49,145 bases of DNA from Neogemmobacter tilapiae. GTDB lineage: Bacteria > Pseudomonadota > Alphaproteobacteria > Rhodobacterales > Rhodobacteraceae. The position numbers were made by a program, and so were the translations under genes. Below the pieces are notes generated by a model, which saw nothing but the letters and a program-made list of their open reading frames with translations, did no database searches and was not told where the DNA came from. Shown here in pieces: positions 8,508 to 17,313 of the stretch. How positions within the stretch are numbered: the stretch's first letter is position 1; the number at the start of each line of letters is the position of its first letter. The DNA is taken from assembly GCF_014652215.1 (NCBI RefSeq), contig NZ_BMYJ01000002.1, positions 290,876-340,020 on the forward strand, read 5' to 3'.

Positions 8508-9305
8508 ATGACAAATTTGACCCCGGCGTTGCAGCAAGATCTGCGCAGCGTGGCCCATGAGCTGGCCGAAGCGGCGCGCAAGGCGACGCTGCAACATTTC
8601 CGCACGGCTTTGGATGCGGAAAACAAGGAAACTGACCGTTTTGATCCGGTGACCGTCGCCGACCGCCTGTCAGAAGAACGCATGCGCGAGATTCTGGCCC
8701 GCCGCCGCCCTCAGGATGGCATTTTGGGCGAAGAATACGGCGCAAAGCCCAGCGAAAACGGGCTGACCTGGGTTCTCGACCCAATTGATGGCACACGGTC
8801 CTATCTGGCGGGGACGCCGACTTGGGGGGTGCTGATCTCGGTCGCGGATGAAACGGGCCCGATCTATGGTCTGATCGACCAGCCCTATGTCGGCGAACGG
8901 TTCGAGGGGGGCTTTGGCCTTGCCGAAATGACCGGCCCGCATTGGAACCGGCCCTTGAAAACCCGCTCCGCACGCCCCCTTTCGGAATGCCTGCTGATGT
9001 CCACCTTCCCCGAGGTGGGCACGGCCGAGGAAGGTGCGGCCTTTCGCAAACTGGTGCCGCAGTGCCGCCTGACCCGCTATGGCACCGATTGCTATGCCTA
9101 TGCGCTGATCGCGGCGGGCCAGATTGATCTGGTGGTCGAGGCGGGATTGCAACCCTATGACGTGCAGGCCCCGATGGCGGTGATCGAGGCGGCGGGTGGC
9201 ATCGTCACCGACTGGACGGGAAAGCGCAATCCGCAGGGCGGGCGCATTCTGGCGGCGGCGAATGCACAGGTTCATGCGGCAGCCTTGGCCGTTCTGAACA
9301 GCTAG
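8508..9305 (+). CDS. hisN: Inositol-monophosphatase-family phosphatase, probably histidinol-phosphatase
   Basis: 265 residues. The family metal-binding motifs are present: GEEYG and DPIDGTRSY, and a C-terminal DVQAPMAVIEAAGGIVTDW. The DPIDGTRSY variant and the AGTPTWGVLIS segment match HisN-type enzymes, which remove phosphate from histidinol phosphate in histidine synthesis and need Mg2+. Family members can also hydrolyse other sugar phosphates, so the substrate is an inference. A second, SuhB-like family member sits at 34.7 kb. Confidence 0.85.
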   Translation: MTNLTPALQQDLRSVAHELAEAARKATLQHFRTALDAENKETDRFDPVTVADRLSEERMREILARRRPQDGILGEEYGAKPSENGLTWVLDPIDGTRSYLAGTPTWGVLISVADETGPIYGLIDQPYVGERFEGGFGLAEMTGPHWNRPLKTRSARPLSECLLMSTFPEVGTAEEGAAFRKLVPQCRLTRYGTDCYAYALIAAGQIDLVVEAGLQPYDVQAPMAVIEAAGGIVTDWTGKRNPQGGRILAAANAQVHAAALAVLNS

Positions 9306-9352
9306 GCTTCCACGGCCAAACGGGCTAGGGTCCGGCGAAAGCAGGGGGCGGC

Positions 9353-10717
9353 ATGGATCAAGCTTTGGACGAAGACCACCCGCTGGACGACCGCCGGATG
9401 GAGGCGGTGCAAGCAGCGCTGGAGGCGGGCGATGGCGTCACGCTTTCGGTACTGCTGGAACCGCTGCACGCCGCCGATATTGCCGACCTTCTGGAACAGA
9501 TTGGCCCCAGCGGGCGCCGTGACCTGCTGGCCCTCTGGTCGCCCCAGATGGATGGCGACATCCTTTCGGAACTGGACGAAAGCATCCGCGAAGAGGTGAT
9601 CGCCGCCCTTCCGCCCGAGGTTCTGGCCGAGGCGGTGCGTGATCTGGAAACCGACGATGTGGTTGACCTGCTGGAAGACCTAGAGGAACCACAGCAAGAG
9701 GCGATTCTTGACGCGCTAGATGTCAGTGACCGGGCGGCGGTGGAACAGGCGCTGACCTGGCCCGAACATTCCGCCGGCCGCCTGATGCAGCGCGAAGTGG
9801 TCATGGCACCCCAAGACTGGACCGTGGGACAGGCCATCGACTTTCTGCGCGGAGCCGAGGATCTGCCCGATCAGTTCTATCATGTGATCCTTGTTGACGC
9901 CCGGATGAAACCCAAGGGCTATGTCACTTTGGGCCGCATCCTGTCAGCCCGCCGCGACATGGCCCTGCGCGACATCGTCGAGGATAGCTTCCGCACGGTG
10001 GCGGCGACGGATGAAGAGGCGGACGTTGCCTATATCTTCAACCAGTATCACCTGATTTCCTGCCCCGTTGTCGATGAAAACGACCGGCTGGTGGGGGTGA
10101 TCACCATCGATGATGCGATGGCGGTGCTGGACGAGGAACACGAAGAAGACATGCTGCGACTGGCGGGGGTCGGCGACGATTCCAACCTGTCGGACGGTCC
10201 CTTTGAAACCGCCAAGGTGCGCCTGCCTTGGCTGGTGGCCAATTTGGCGACGGCCTCGCTGTCTGCCTTTGTCATCAGCCGGTTTGAGGCGACGATCACC
10301 CAATTGGTGGTTCTGGCGGCGCTGATGCCGATTGTCGCCTCCACGGGCGGGATTGCGGGCACGCAGGCCTTGGCCGTGTCGGTGCGGGCCTTGGCCACGC
10401 GCGATCTGACGCGGGCGAACACGCGGCGGGTGGTTTTGCGCGAATTGGGGGCCGGGTTTCTGAACGGGCTGGGCCTTGCGATCATTCTGGGGCTGGCGGG
10501 GGCTTTGATCTTTGGCTCGCCCCTGCTTGGGGCCGTGCTGGCGGGCGCGATGATCGTGAACCAGATCGTGGCGGCCTTGGGCGGGGTTCTGGTGCCCCTG
10601 ACGCTCGACAGGCTGGGGCTGGACCCGGCGCTGGCTTCGGGGACATTTGTCACGACATTGACCGATGTTATGGGCTTCTTTGCCTTTCTGGGGCTGGCAA
10701 CGGTGTTCCTGATATGA
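9353..10717 (+). CDS. mgtE: Magnesium transporter MgtE
   Basis: 454 residues with the full MgtE layout. An acidic N-terminal superhelical domain covers about residues 30-130 (ADIADLLEQIGPSGRRDLLA). Two CBS domains cover about 135-260 (PVVDENDRLVGVITIDDAMA). Five transmembrane helices follow from about 290 onwards, including PIVASTGGIAGTQALAVSVR. MgtE is a Mg2+-gated Mg2+ channel of the inner membrane. Its stop overlaps the start of the next gene as ATGA. Confidence 0.95.
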   Translation: MDQALDEDHPLDDRRMEAVQAALEAGDGVTLSVLLEPLHAADIADLLEQIGPSGRRDLLALWSPQMDGDILSELDESIREEVIAALPPEVLAEAVRDLETDDVVDLLEDLEEPQQEAILDALDVSDRAAVEQALTWPEHSAGRLMQREVVMAPQDWTVGQAIDFLRGAEDLPDQFYHVILVDARMKPKGYVTLGRILSARRDMALRDIVEDSFRTVAATDEEADVAYIFNQYHLISCPVVDENDRLVGVITIDDAMAVLDEEHEEDMLRLAGVGDDSNLSDGPFETAKVRLPWLVANLATASLSAFVISRFEATITQLVVLAALMPIVASTGGIAGTQALAVSVRALATRDLTRANTRRVVLRELGAGFLNGLGLAIILGLAGALIFGSPLLGAVLAGAMIVNQIVAALGGVLVPLTLDRLGLDPALASGTFVTTLTDVMGFFAFLGLATVFLI

Positions 10718-11265
10718 CCTTGGACGAGATCAAAAAAGCCGCCCGCAAAGACGCCATGGCGCGGCGGGCGCAGGCTTTCGCGGCGGGGCAGGGGCAGGCG
10801 GCGGAAATTCTGGCCGATTTTCTGGAACGCCATCCGGGCAAGGCTCTGTCCGGCTATATGCCGATGCGGACCGAGATTGACCCGCTGCCCGCCATGGCCG
10901 CGCATGACGGGCCGGTGGGCGTGCCCGTGATCACGGCGCAGGCGACGCCGCTGCGTTTCCGCGAATGGTCGCCCGGTTGCGCGCTGGAGGACGGGCCGTT
11001 TGGGGCCAAGGTTCCGGCCGAGGGCGCATGGATCGAACCCGACATCCTGATCGTGCCGCTGCTGGGCTTTGACGCCCGCGGCTATCGGCTGGGCTATGGC
11101 GGCGGTTTCTATGACCGGACATTGGAACTGCTGCGGGCCAAGGGGCCAAGAATCGCCGTGGGTTTTGCCTTTGCCGCGCAGGAAATGGACGAAGTCCCGA
11201 TTGACGGTTTTGATCAGCGGCTGGATTATCTGGTGACGGAAAAGGGCATCATCCATTTCCGCTGA
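10714..11265 (+). CDS. 5-formyltetrahydrofolate cyclo-ligase
   Basis: 183 residues. The enzyme (YgfA/MTHFS) converts 5-formyl-THF to 5,10-methenyl-THF with ATP. The ATP/Mg motif LGYGGGFYDRTLELL lies at residues 126-140 and the N-terminal KKAARKDAMARR helix is typical. Translation is coupled to mgtE through an ATGA overlap. Confidence 0.93.
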   Translation: MTLDEIKKAARKDAMARRAQAFAAGQGQAAEILADFLERHPGKALSGYMPMRTEIDPLPAMAAHDGPVGVPVITAQATPLRFREWSPGCALEDGPFGAKVPAEGAWIEPDILIVPLLGFDARGYRLGYGGGFYDRTLELLRAKGPRIAVGFAFAAQEMDEVPIDGFDQRLDYLVTEKGIIHFR

Positions 11266-11277
11266 AAAGGGGGCGTC

Positions 11278-11865
11278 ATGCTGTTTCGGGCTTTGCTGCT
11301 GGGTCTGGCGTTTTTACCCTCAATCACCTTGGCCCAGACCGATTGCAGCCGCTTGGGCCGTGACCCCATCGAGATGGTTCTGTTCGAAAGCCATGCCGCC
11401 ATCGCGATCATGGACCGAAAGGCCGAAGTCCTGACCTATCGCGAGGCAATCCCCGGCAGCGATCTTCTGGCGGATACAACGGTTCATGCGGCGAATTTTC
11501 CGTTGCGGTTCCGCTGGGGCGATCAAGAGCGGATCATGACTTGGGAAGGGCCGCTGCCTGGCTTGGCAGATCTGACGGCGGGCAACAGCTTTCGCGCGAC
11601 GGCCCAGATTGCGGAAAACGGCAAAGCCGCCGGAACCATGACGGTCACGGTTCAGGTGGTGGGTCCGACCGAGATCGCGATCCGGGATTGCACCTATCCT
11701 GTCGTGGAAATGCAGGTGACGCATGAAACCGATTCTGGGCCGGGGCCGGTTGTCGTGCGGAAGTGGCTCCACCTGCCTTCGCTGATTGTTCTGGGCTCGG
11801 ACGTTCAGCAGAATGGCAAGACTACAGAAAACCGGGTAAGCCAGATTCTTTACAAGGCCAACTGA
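11278..11865 (+). CDS. Secreted protein of unknown function
   Basis: 195 residues with a clear Sec signal peptide (MLFRALLLGLAFLPSITLAQ, cut after ALA or LAQ). The mature part is beta-rich, with two cysteines near the ends (TDCSRLGRDP and IRDCTYPV) that could form a disulfide. No known domain is recognised. It lies 12 bp after the folate gene and 21 bp before the cupin pair, so it is probably co-transcribed. Confidence 0.75.
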   Translation: MLFRALLLGLAFLPSITLAQTDCSRLGRDPIEMVLFESHAAIAIMDRKAEVLTYREAIPGSDLLADTTVHAANFPLRFRWGDQERIMTWEGPLPGLADLTAGNSFRATAQIAENGKAAGTMTVTVQVVGPTEIAIRDCTYPVVEMQVTHETDSGPGPVVVRKWLHLPSLIVLGSDVQQNGKTTENRVSQILYKAN

Positions 11866-11886
11866 ACCCGCCGCCGCAGGATTGAA

Positions 11887-12432
11887 ATGACCGACCTTTT
11901 GCACCAGACCCTTGCCGCCGCTTCCAAAGACCAGCCGACGACCACCACGGACGGCACCTATCTTGAACGCCATCCGCATGGGCTTCGCGAACGCCGTGCC
12001 CAGACCATCACCGATGATCGGGGCAGCCTGTTTGAAATCTGGAACAAGCAATGGGCCTTTGACGATCAGCCGATGGAGCAGGTCTATATCACCACCCTGC
12101 GCCCGAATGTGGTGAAAGGGTGGAGCCTGCATAAAACGCATGAGGATCGCTATTTCATCGTCAAGGGCACCATGCAGGTGGTGCTTTACGATGTGCGCCC
12201 CGACAGCCCGACGCGCGGCCATCTGTTCAAGCTGACGCTCTCCGATCAGGCGCGGCGGCTGATCACCATCCCGACTTTTGTCTGGCATGCTGATTATAAC
12301 GTGGGTCAGGACGAATGCCTTTTGATCAACATGCCAACCAAGATCTACAATTATGCCGACCCTGACAAATGGCGCTTGCCCATCGACACCGACCTGATCC
12401 CCCATCAATTCCCCGGCGCGCGGGGCTATTGA
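11887..12432 (+). CDS. RmlC-like cupin (dTDP-4-dehydrorhamnose 3,5-epimerase family), first of a tandem pair
   Basis: 181 residues. The RmlC pattern is visible: ITDDRGSLFEIWNKQW, VKGWSLHKTHEDRYFIVKG, YDVRPDSPTRGHLFK and IPTFVWHADYNVG. RmlC enzymes epimerise dTDP-4-keto sugars. The histidine of the GLH-like motif is retained, but the following Q and the KLV lysine of canonical RmlC are replaced (LHKTHEDRYFIV). The exact sugar is therefore uncertain and it may be a distant isomerase or epimerase. The stop codon overlaps the start of a paralogue by one base. Confidence 0.8.
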   Translation: MTDLLHQTLAAASKDQPTTTTDGTYLERHPHGLRERRAQTITDDRGSLFEIWNKQWAFDDQPMEQVYITTLRPNVVKGWSLHKTHEDRYFIVKGTMQVVLYDVRPDSPTRGHLFKLTLSDQARRLITIPTFVWHADYNVGQDECLLINMPTKIYNYADPDKWRLPIDTDLIPHQFPGARGY

Positions 12433-12977
12433 TGGACCTGCTGGAACGCACATTGGCCGCGGCCAGCAAGGATCAACGCACCACCGATGACAAGGGCACG
12501 CTGCTGGCGGGCCTGCCGCAGGGCGGCACTTTGCGCGCCTCACCCCCGATCACCGACGACCGCGGCAGTTTGTTTGAAGTGTTCAACGAGGTTTGGCCGG
12601 GGCAGGGCGGCAACCCCGTTCGGCAGGCCTATGTGACGACCATGCGCCCCGGCGTGGTCAAGGGCTGGGGCCTGCACAAGCGGCACGGTGACCGCTATTT
12701 CCTGCTGACGGGCACCATTCAGTTCCTGATGTATGACGTCCGCCCCGACAGCCCCACCTTGGGTCATCTGTTCAAGGTGACGGTGTCCGAGGCGAACCGC
12801 CAATTCCTGACCATCCCGCCCTTTGTCTGGCATGCCGATCACAATGTTGGGGATACGGAGGCGCTGCTGTTGTCGATGCCGACCGAACCCTATGACTATG
12901 CCGATCCCGACAAATGGCGGCTGCCCTTGGACACGCCCCTGATCCCCCACAAATTTCCGGGGGCGCGGGGCTATTGA
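12432..12977 (+). CDS. RmlC-like cupin, second tandem copy
   Basis: 181 residues, the same length as its neighbour. By eye it shares rather more than half its residues, including DDRGSLFE, VVKGW.LHK, YDVRPDSPT, FVWHAD.NVG, YADPDKWRLP and the C-terminal PGARGY. The ATG at 12432 is chosen because it overlaps the previous stop (TGATG) and aligns the two N-termini (LLxxTLAAASKDQ). The pair is a tandem duplication kept in frame and length. A sugar-modifying role together with the next glycosyltransferase is likely. Confidence 0.8.
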   Translation: MDLLERTLAAASKDQRTTDDKGTLLAGLPQGGTLRASPPITDDRGSLFEVFNEVWPGQGGNPVRQAYVTTMRPGVVKGWGLHKRHGDRYFLLTGTIQFLMYDVRPDSPTLGHLFKVTVSEANRQFLTIPPFVWHADHNVGDTEALLLSMPTEPYDYADPDKWRLPLDTPLIPHKFPGARGY

Positions 12978-13831
12978 CCAAGTTTTCGATCCTTCTGCCG
13001 ACCCACAACCGCCCCGAGGTGCTGCATCTGGCGATCCGCTCGGTGCTGGCCCAGACGCGGGACGATTGGGAATTGCTGGTCGTGGGCGACGGCTGCACCG
13101 ACAACACCGGCGCCGTGGTGCAGGGCTTTGGCGATGCCCGCATCCGCTGGTTTGACCTGCCCAAAGGGCCGGGCTTTGGCTATGCCAACCGCAACATCGC
13201 ACTGCGGCAGGCCAAAGGCGAATTGGTCGCCTTTCTGGGCCATGACAACCTGTATTTCCCCGACCATCTGGAAAAGATGGGCGCGGCCTTTGCCCGACCC
13301 AAGGTGCAGTTCGCCGTCTCTCGCCCGTTGTTCATCGATGACGATGGCACCGTCCTGCCCTTTTTCGCCAATCTGAACATCCCCCCCGTTTTCCGCGAAT
13401 TCATGGAGGTGCGGAATTTCGTGCCCGCAACCGCCGTGATGCACCGCCGCAGCGCCTTTGACCGGGTGGGCCTATGGCCCGAGCGCGCCGAAGGCTCTGG
13501 CGATTGGGATCTGTGGAAGCGTATCTTAGCCGATTGCGGGCGGCCCGGTCTTGCGATGGTCGACCAACCCACCTGCCTGCATTTCCGCGCCAATTGGCGG
13601 CGTGAAAACGGCTGGGGGCCGACCCCCGCGCGTTGGCTGCGGGCCGTGCGCGACTCCGATGGCTGGTGGCCCAAGGGGCTGAACCTTGACCTCGAAGGCA
13701 CGGGCTTGCCGCAGGAAAAGGTCTGGTCCCTGTTGCAGGGGCCGTCTGCTGTCGGCCAAATTCGCGAGGCGGCGAACCGCCTGCGCGACCATCTGGCCTG
13801 GACGGCGGGGCTGGACCCCGCCTTCCGCTGA
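12974..13831 (+). CDS. Glycosyltransferase family 2
   Basis: 285 residues when started at a TTG at 12974 that overlaps the stop of the second cupin by 4 nt. The protein then begins directly with TKFSILLPTHNRPEVLHLAI, as GT2 enzymes do; the only upstream in-frame ATG lies 60 nt inside the cupin gene. GT-A fold marks are VVGDGCTDNT (nucleotide binding), FLGHDNLYFPDHLEKM at the DxD position and RRSAFDRVGLWPERAEGSGD, which ends in the acceptor-side acidic residue. It likely adds a sugar to a surface polymer or protein. Donor and acceptor are unknown. Confidence 0.82.
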   Translation: MTKFSILLPTHNRPEVLHLAIRSVLAQTRDDWELLVVGDGCTDNTGAVVQGFGDARIRWFDLPKGPGFGYANRNIALRQAKGELVAFLGHDNLYFPDHLEKMGAAFARPKVQFAVSRPLFIDDDGTVLPFFANLNIPPVFREFMEVRNFVPATAVMHRRSAFDRVGLWPERAEGSGDWDLWKRILADCGRPGLAMVDQPTCLHFRANWRRENGWGPTPARWLRAVRDSDGWWPKGLNLDLEGTGLPQEKVWSLLQGPSAVGQIREAANRLRDHLAWTAGLDPAFR

Positions 13832-15157
13832 TCAGTGAACGATGGTTTCCTGTTTCACGAACATGTTCGACCAAGCGCGATCAATCAGTTCCGGCGTCAT
13901 TTGATAGGGGATGCCTTCAAATTCGCAGACCGCGATCATCTGGTCGATCAGATAGACCGGCTGATAGTTCGCATAGTTGTTGTTGATCGTCGGATATTTG
14001 TTCTTCATCAGATACAGCAAGGTCTGCTCGTCCAGCGGCATCTTGCGCTTGCGCGCGACCATGGCAAAAATCTTCAGGAAGTTTTCCTGGTTCGGCCCAT
14101 CGATCTTGATCTTGAAGAAGATCCGCCGCAGGGCCGCGCCGTCAAAGATTTCGTTCGGGTGGAAGTTGGTGGAAAAGATCACCAGCGTGTCGAATGGCAC
14201 GGTGAATTTCTCGCCCGATTGCAAGGCCAGAATATCGCGGCTTTCTTCCAAAGGCACGATCCAGCGGTTGACGATCTTTTGCGGCGGTTCCTGCTGACGG
14301 CCCAAGTCGTCGATGATGAAGATGCCGCCGTTGGATTTCATCTGCAACGGGGCCTGATAGGTCCTGGCCACCGGGTTGTAGGTCAAATCCAGCATGTCCA
14401 GCGACAATTCACCGCCCGTGATCACCGAAGGCCGGTCGCAATAGACATAGCGGTTGTCAAACCGGTTCGACGTGCGGCGCAGCGAATTCGGATCGTCCGT
14501 CGCCGCTTCGGCCTTGGAGTGCACGATCGGATCATAGACGCTGATGACGATGCCACCATATTCGATGGCGCGGGGAACATAAATCTTACCGCCAACCGAA
14601 GCGATGATACCGTTCGAGATCGAGGATTTCCCGTTGCCGGGCGGACCATACATCAGGATCGAACGTCCTGCGGTCACGGCCGGACCAAGATTGCCGATCA
14701 GATCATCGGGAAGGATCAGATGCCCCATGCCCGACAACAATTGTTCGCGCGACAATTTGATGTTGCGGATCGACTGTTTGGTGATCTGGACCTTATAGGC
14801 CTCCAGCGGCACAGGCATGGCGCCATAATATTCTGACTGCGACAGCGCATCCATCGCCCGGTTCTTGCCGGCCTCGGTCAGCTGATAGCCCATTTCATTG
14901 CCCGAGGTGGCGTGCAGGGTCCCCGTCGCCTCAACCAAGCGTTGCTGGCGGGCCATATCAACCAGTTCCTGCACCAAGGGCACCGGCAGGCAGACCACTT
15001 TGCTGATGTCGGTGACAAAGGACAGGTTCATACGGAACATGGATTTAAGCAGGATGTCCCGCATCATCACCGTGCCCAGACCGACATCGGCCAAAGTGCG
15101 GGGCGAGGCTGGAGCCTCGACACCAGAGCTGGCGGGCGGAGTGGTTTCCATGTTCAT
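13832..15157 (-). CDS. AAA+ ATPase at the distal end of the Tad locus
   Basis: 441 residues from the ATG at 15157, which has GGGGA upstream; a longer open frame upstream is not coding-like. The N-terminal part, about residues 25-105, looks like a winged helix. The AAA+ core has Walker A GPPGNGKSS at 171-179 and Walker B GIFIIDDLGRQ, followed by sensor-like FSTNFHPNEIFDGAALRR. Family members are common beside tad genes in Rhodobacteraceae and are annotated only as ATPases. The winged-helix plus AAA+ layout suggests regulation or remodelling rather than pilus extension. It ends directly against the convergent glycosyltransferase gene. Confidence 0.8.
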   Translation of the reverse strand: MNMETTPPASSGVEAPASPRTLADVGLGTVMMRDILLKSMFRMNLSFVTDISKVVCLPVPLVQELVDMARQQRLVEATGTLHATSGNEMGYQLTEAGKNRAMDALSQSEYYGAMPVPLEAYKVQITKQSIRNIKLSREQLLSGMGHLILPDDLIGNLGPAVTAGRSILMYGPPGNGKSSISNGIIASVGGKIYVPRAIEYGGIVISVYDPIVHSKAEAATDDPNSLRRTSNRFDNRYVYCDRPSVITGGELSLDMLDLTYNPVARTYQAPLQMKSNGGIFIIDDLGRQQEPPQKIVNRWIVPLEESRDILALQSGEKFTVPFDTLVIFSTNFHPNEIFDGAALRRIFFKIKIDGPNQENFLKIFAMVARKRKMPLDEQTLLYLMKNKYPTINNNYANYQPVYLIDQMIAVCEFEGIPYQMTPELIDRAWSNMFVKQETIVH

Positions 15158-15260
15158 CGCTTTGTCCCCGGCAATCCTAGCAGAATCAGTGCCCAATGGG
15201 GCACCGCGCAATATCTGTCGCTTTAACTGTGGAAAGTGGCAAGCAAATGGCGCGATTGTC

Positions 15261-15761
15261 TCAAACTGCCGCGCCAATTGTTCCCATAAGTGCCAGATAG
15301 ATCACGAGCATCGCCGAAAGCGCCAGGCCAAAAGGGAAATATCGACCAGCACTCCACGATGCCCAATTCTCGGTCGCGCGGCGGATCGGGCCGATGCCCT
15401 TGGCGATGCGGTGCAGAATCAGGGCGCCGATCATGCAGGCCGCCACCAGAAACATGATGACCGCCACATCGCCACCCACGAAAAAAGGTGCCATCGCCGT
15501 GGCCAACTTGGCGTCGCCAGCGCCCACCATGCCGATACTGGACAAAACAAAACCGATGATCAGCGTAATGCCCAGAATGCCCAAGCCCCATAGATAGGCG
15601 TTCCAAGGCAACAGGAACGGCCCCGACGCAAGAAAAACCGCCGCCAAGGCCAGAACGGCCTTGTTCGGTATTTTCATCGTGGCCATGTCCGACCACGCCG
15701 CCCAGATTGCGATCGGCGTGGCCAAGGCCAAAGCGATCAGTGCCTGCGTTCCAACCAGCAT
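15261..15761 (-). CDS. tadV: Prepilin peptidase TadV/CpaA
   Basis: 166 residues with about six transmembrane helices. This A24-family aspartic protease cleaves the leader of Flp pilins at the inner membrane. Both catalytic aspartates are visible: AAWSDMATMKIPN and GAGDAKLATAMAPF. The ATG shares a base with the tadD stop (TGATG), indicating translational coupling. The 103-nt gap before the ATPase gene probably holds that gene's own promoter. Confidence 0.9.
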   Translation of the reverse strand: MLVGTQALIALALATPIAIWAAWSDMATMKIPNKAVLALAAVFLASGPFLLPWNAYLWGLGILGITLIIGFVLSSIGMVGAGDAKLATAMAPFFVGGDVAVIMFLVAACMIGALILHRIAKGIGPIRRATENWASWSAGRYFPFGLALSAMLVIYLALMGTIGAAV

Positions 15762-16723
15762 CAGAGACCCGGATTTGCCGTTGTGATCGGTGCGGGGCCT
15801 GCCACAGCAGGTGCCGGGCCCAACGTCGCCGCTGGTGCGGGGACCGACGCCACTTCCGCGACTTGGGCGCTGTCACCGGCCTTCAGGGCTTCCAGACTAC
15901 GGGCGGCCGCTTCGAAATGTTGCGGATGGGTATCCACCGCTTCTTCCATCAATTGCCGACCGACCGACAGGTCGCCTTGCTTCACGGCGGCCAAGGCCAG
16001 CGTGTAAAGCAGTTCGGCCCGTTCCTTTTGGGTCATAGAAACGACGGGCAGTTCGTATTTGCGCTGTGCCCCGCGCACCAAGACCAGGTTGTTCTTGGCC
16101 GTGAAAAGGGTCGAATCATGCGTCAATGCCTCGACAAACAACCGTTCTGCGCCGGGGAAATCGCCGCGTGTCAGCTTGGAGTAACCCCAATTGTTCAGAA
16201 CGCCTGCCGGTTTGGTGGTCAGACCCGATGCAATTTCATAAAAGCTATCGGCCTTTTTCCAATCTTTCTTGCTATCCGCGACCATCGCCTCAAGCCGATA
16301 ACGCTCATAGGTTTCGTGGGTCGGCGGAATTTGATTCAGTGTCTTTTCCGCGTCGTCCCAAGCATTGGTGCGAATCTGCGCATCGGCCAAAGCAACGCGA
16401 TCTTCGCTGTTTGAACCCGAGGTGCCAACCACGTCTTTCCAGGCGGTCACGCCTTCGACGGGCTTTCCGGCCCGCACCAACGATTTTGCAAGGCCCCGCT
16501 TCAAGTCGATCCGGCCCGGATTCTCGGCCAGCGTCTTGCGGAAATAGGTAACCGATTCATTCGGGTCACCCACCGTCAGCATGATGTCAGAAAGGTTGCT
16601 TTCATCGATGACGTTCACGCTTTTCAACGCACGCTCGACATCTTCGTCCTTTTTTTCGGCCCCGCATGCGGCCAAAAAAGCCGTGCCCGAAAGGCACAGG
16701 ATAGTCATCACCGGGTGGCGCAT
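15761..16723 (-). CDS. tadD: TPR lipoprotein TadD
   Basis: 320 residues. The signal peptide MRHPVMTILCLSGTAFLAAC ends in a lipobox with Cys20. Tetratricopeptide repeats follow (for example NNWGYSKLTRGDFPGAERLF) and the tail is rich in Ala and Pro. TadD is the outer-membrane pilotin-like factor of the Tad secretin. A good AGAGGA site precedes the ATG. Confidence 0.88.
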   Translation of the reverse strand: MRHPVMTILCLSGTAFLAACGAEKKDEDVERALKSVNVIDESNLSDIMLTVGDPNESVTYFRKTLAENPGRIDLKRGLAKSLVRAGKPVEGVTAWKDVVGTSGSNSEDRVALADAQIRTNAWDDAEKTLNQIPPTHETYERYRLEAMVADSKKDWKKADSFYEIASGLTTKPAGVLNNWGYSKLTRGDFPGAERLFVEALTHDSTLFTAKNNLVLVRGAQRKYELPVVSMTQKERAELLYTLALAAVKQGDLSVGRQLMEEAVDTHPQHFEAAARSLEALKAGDSAQVAEVASVPAPAATLGPAPAVAGPAPITTANPGL

Positions 16724-16752
16724 TTTCGCGTCCTCTGCTGCTCGGCCGGTGC

Positions 16753-17301
16753 TTACAACGAGTTAAGGGTTTCTTCTTGCTGACCCTCTGTCCCGTTGAT
16801 CAAATCATACAACACCGGCGCATCCTCTGAGGCATCATAGTCAGAAGCTTTCGGTCCGGCGATAGCCCTATTCAAATTTTCTCGGATAGAGTCCGTTTCG
16901 CCACTATCCTGCGCGTAAGCTTGCTCAAAAAGCTCCTTCGCCTCGGCCACTTCGCCCTGCTCCATCAGCACCACCCCCAAGTTGTTCAGGGCGGGGACGT
17001 ATGAGGCATCCAATTCAATGGCCCGTCTTAGCAACTGCTCGGCTTGCCCCAAGCGGCCAAGACGCATGTTCGCCGAACCGATCGAAGCCATGACATCCAC
17101 CGTCATGCCTTTTTCGCTGGCGGCCCGATAATAGGATTTCAGCGCAAGCTCGTACTCACCCGCTTCCATCAGGCGGTGGCCGACCAATAGGCCGTCTTCG
17201 GAATGTCCGCGCGGATTGACAGCGCCAACAAGACCCGGGCCGCCCGTCGCATTGCAGGCGGCCAAGATCAGGCAAAGGCTGATGATTTGGAAACAACGCA
17301 T
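16753..17301 (-). CDS. Second TPR lipoprotein of the Tad locus
   Basis: 182 residues. The signal peptide is MRCFQIISLCLILAAC with Cys16 as lipidation site. TPR units are clear (YELALKSYYRAASEKGMTVD and LGRLGQAEQLLRRAIELDAS). It is similar in design to TadD but shorter, and both lie in the same run. It probably helps assemble the Tad outer-membrane complex. The ribosome-binding site is weak. Confidence 0.82.
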   Translation of the reverse strand: MRCFQIISLCLILAACNATGGPGLVGAVNPRGHSEDGLLVGHRLMEAGEYELALKSYYRAASEKGMTVDVMASIGSANMRLGRLGQAEQLLRRAIELDASYVPALNNLGVVLMEQGEVAEAKELFEQAYAQDSGETDSIRENLNRAIAGPKASDYDASEDAPVLYDLINGTEGQQEETLNSL

Positions 17302-17313
17302 AGCGTTGATCTA

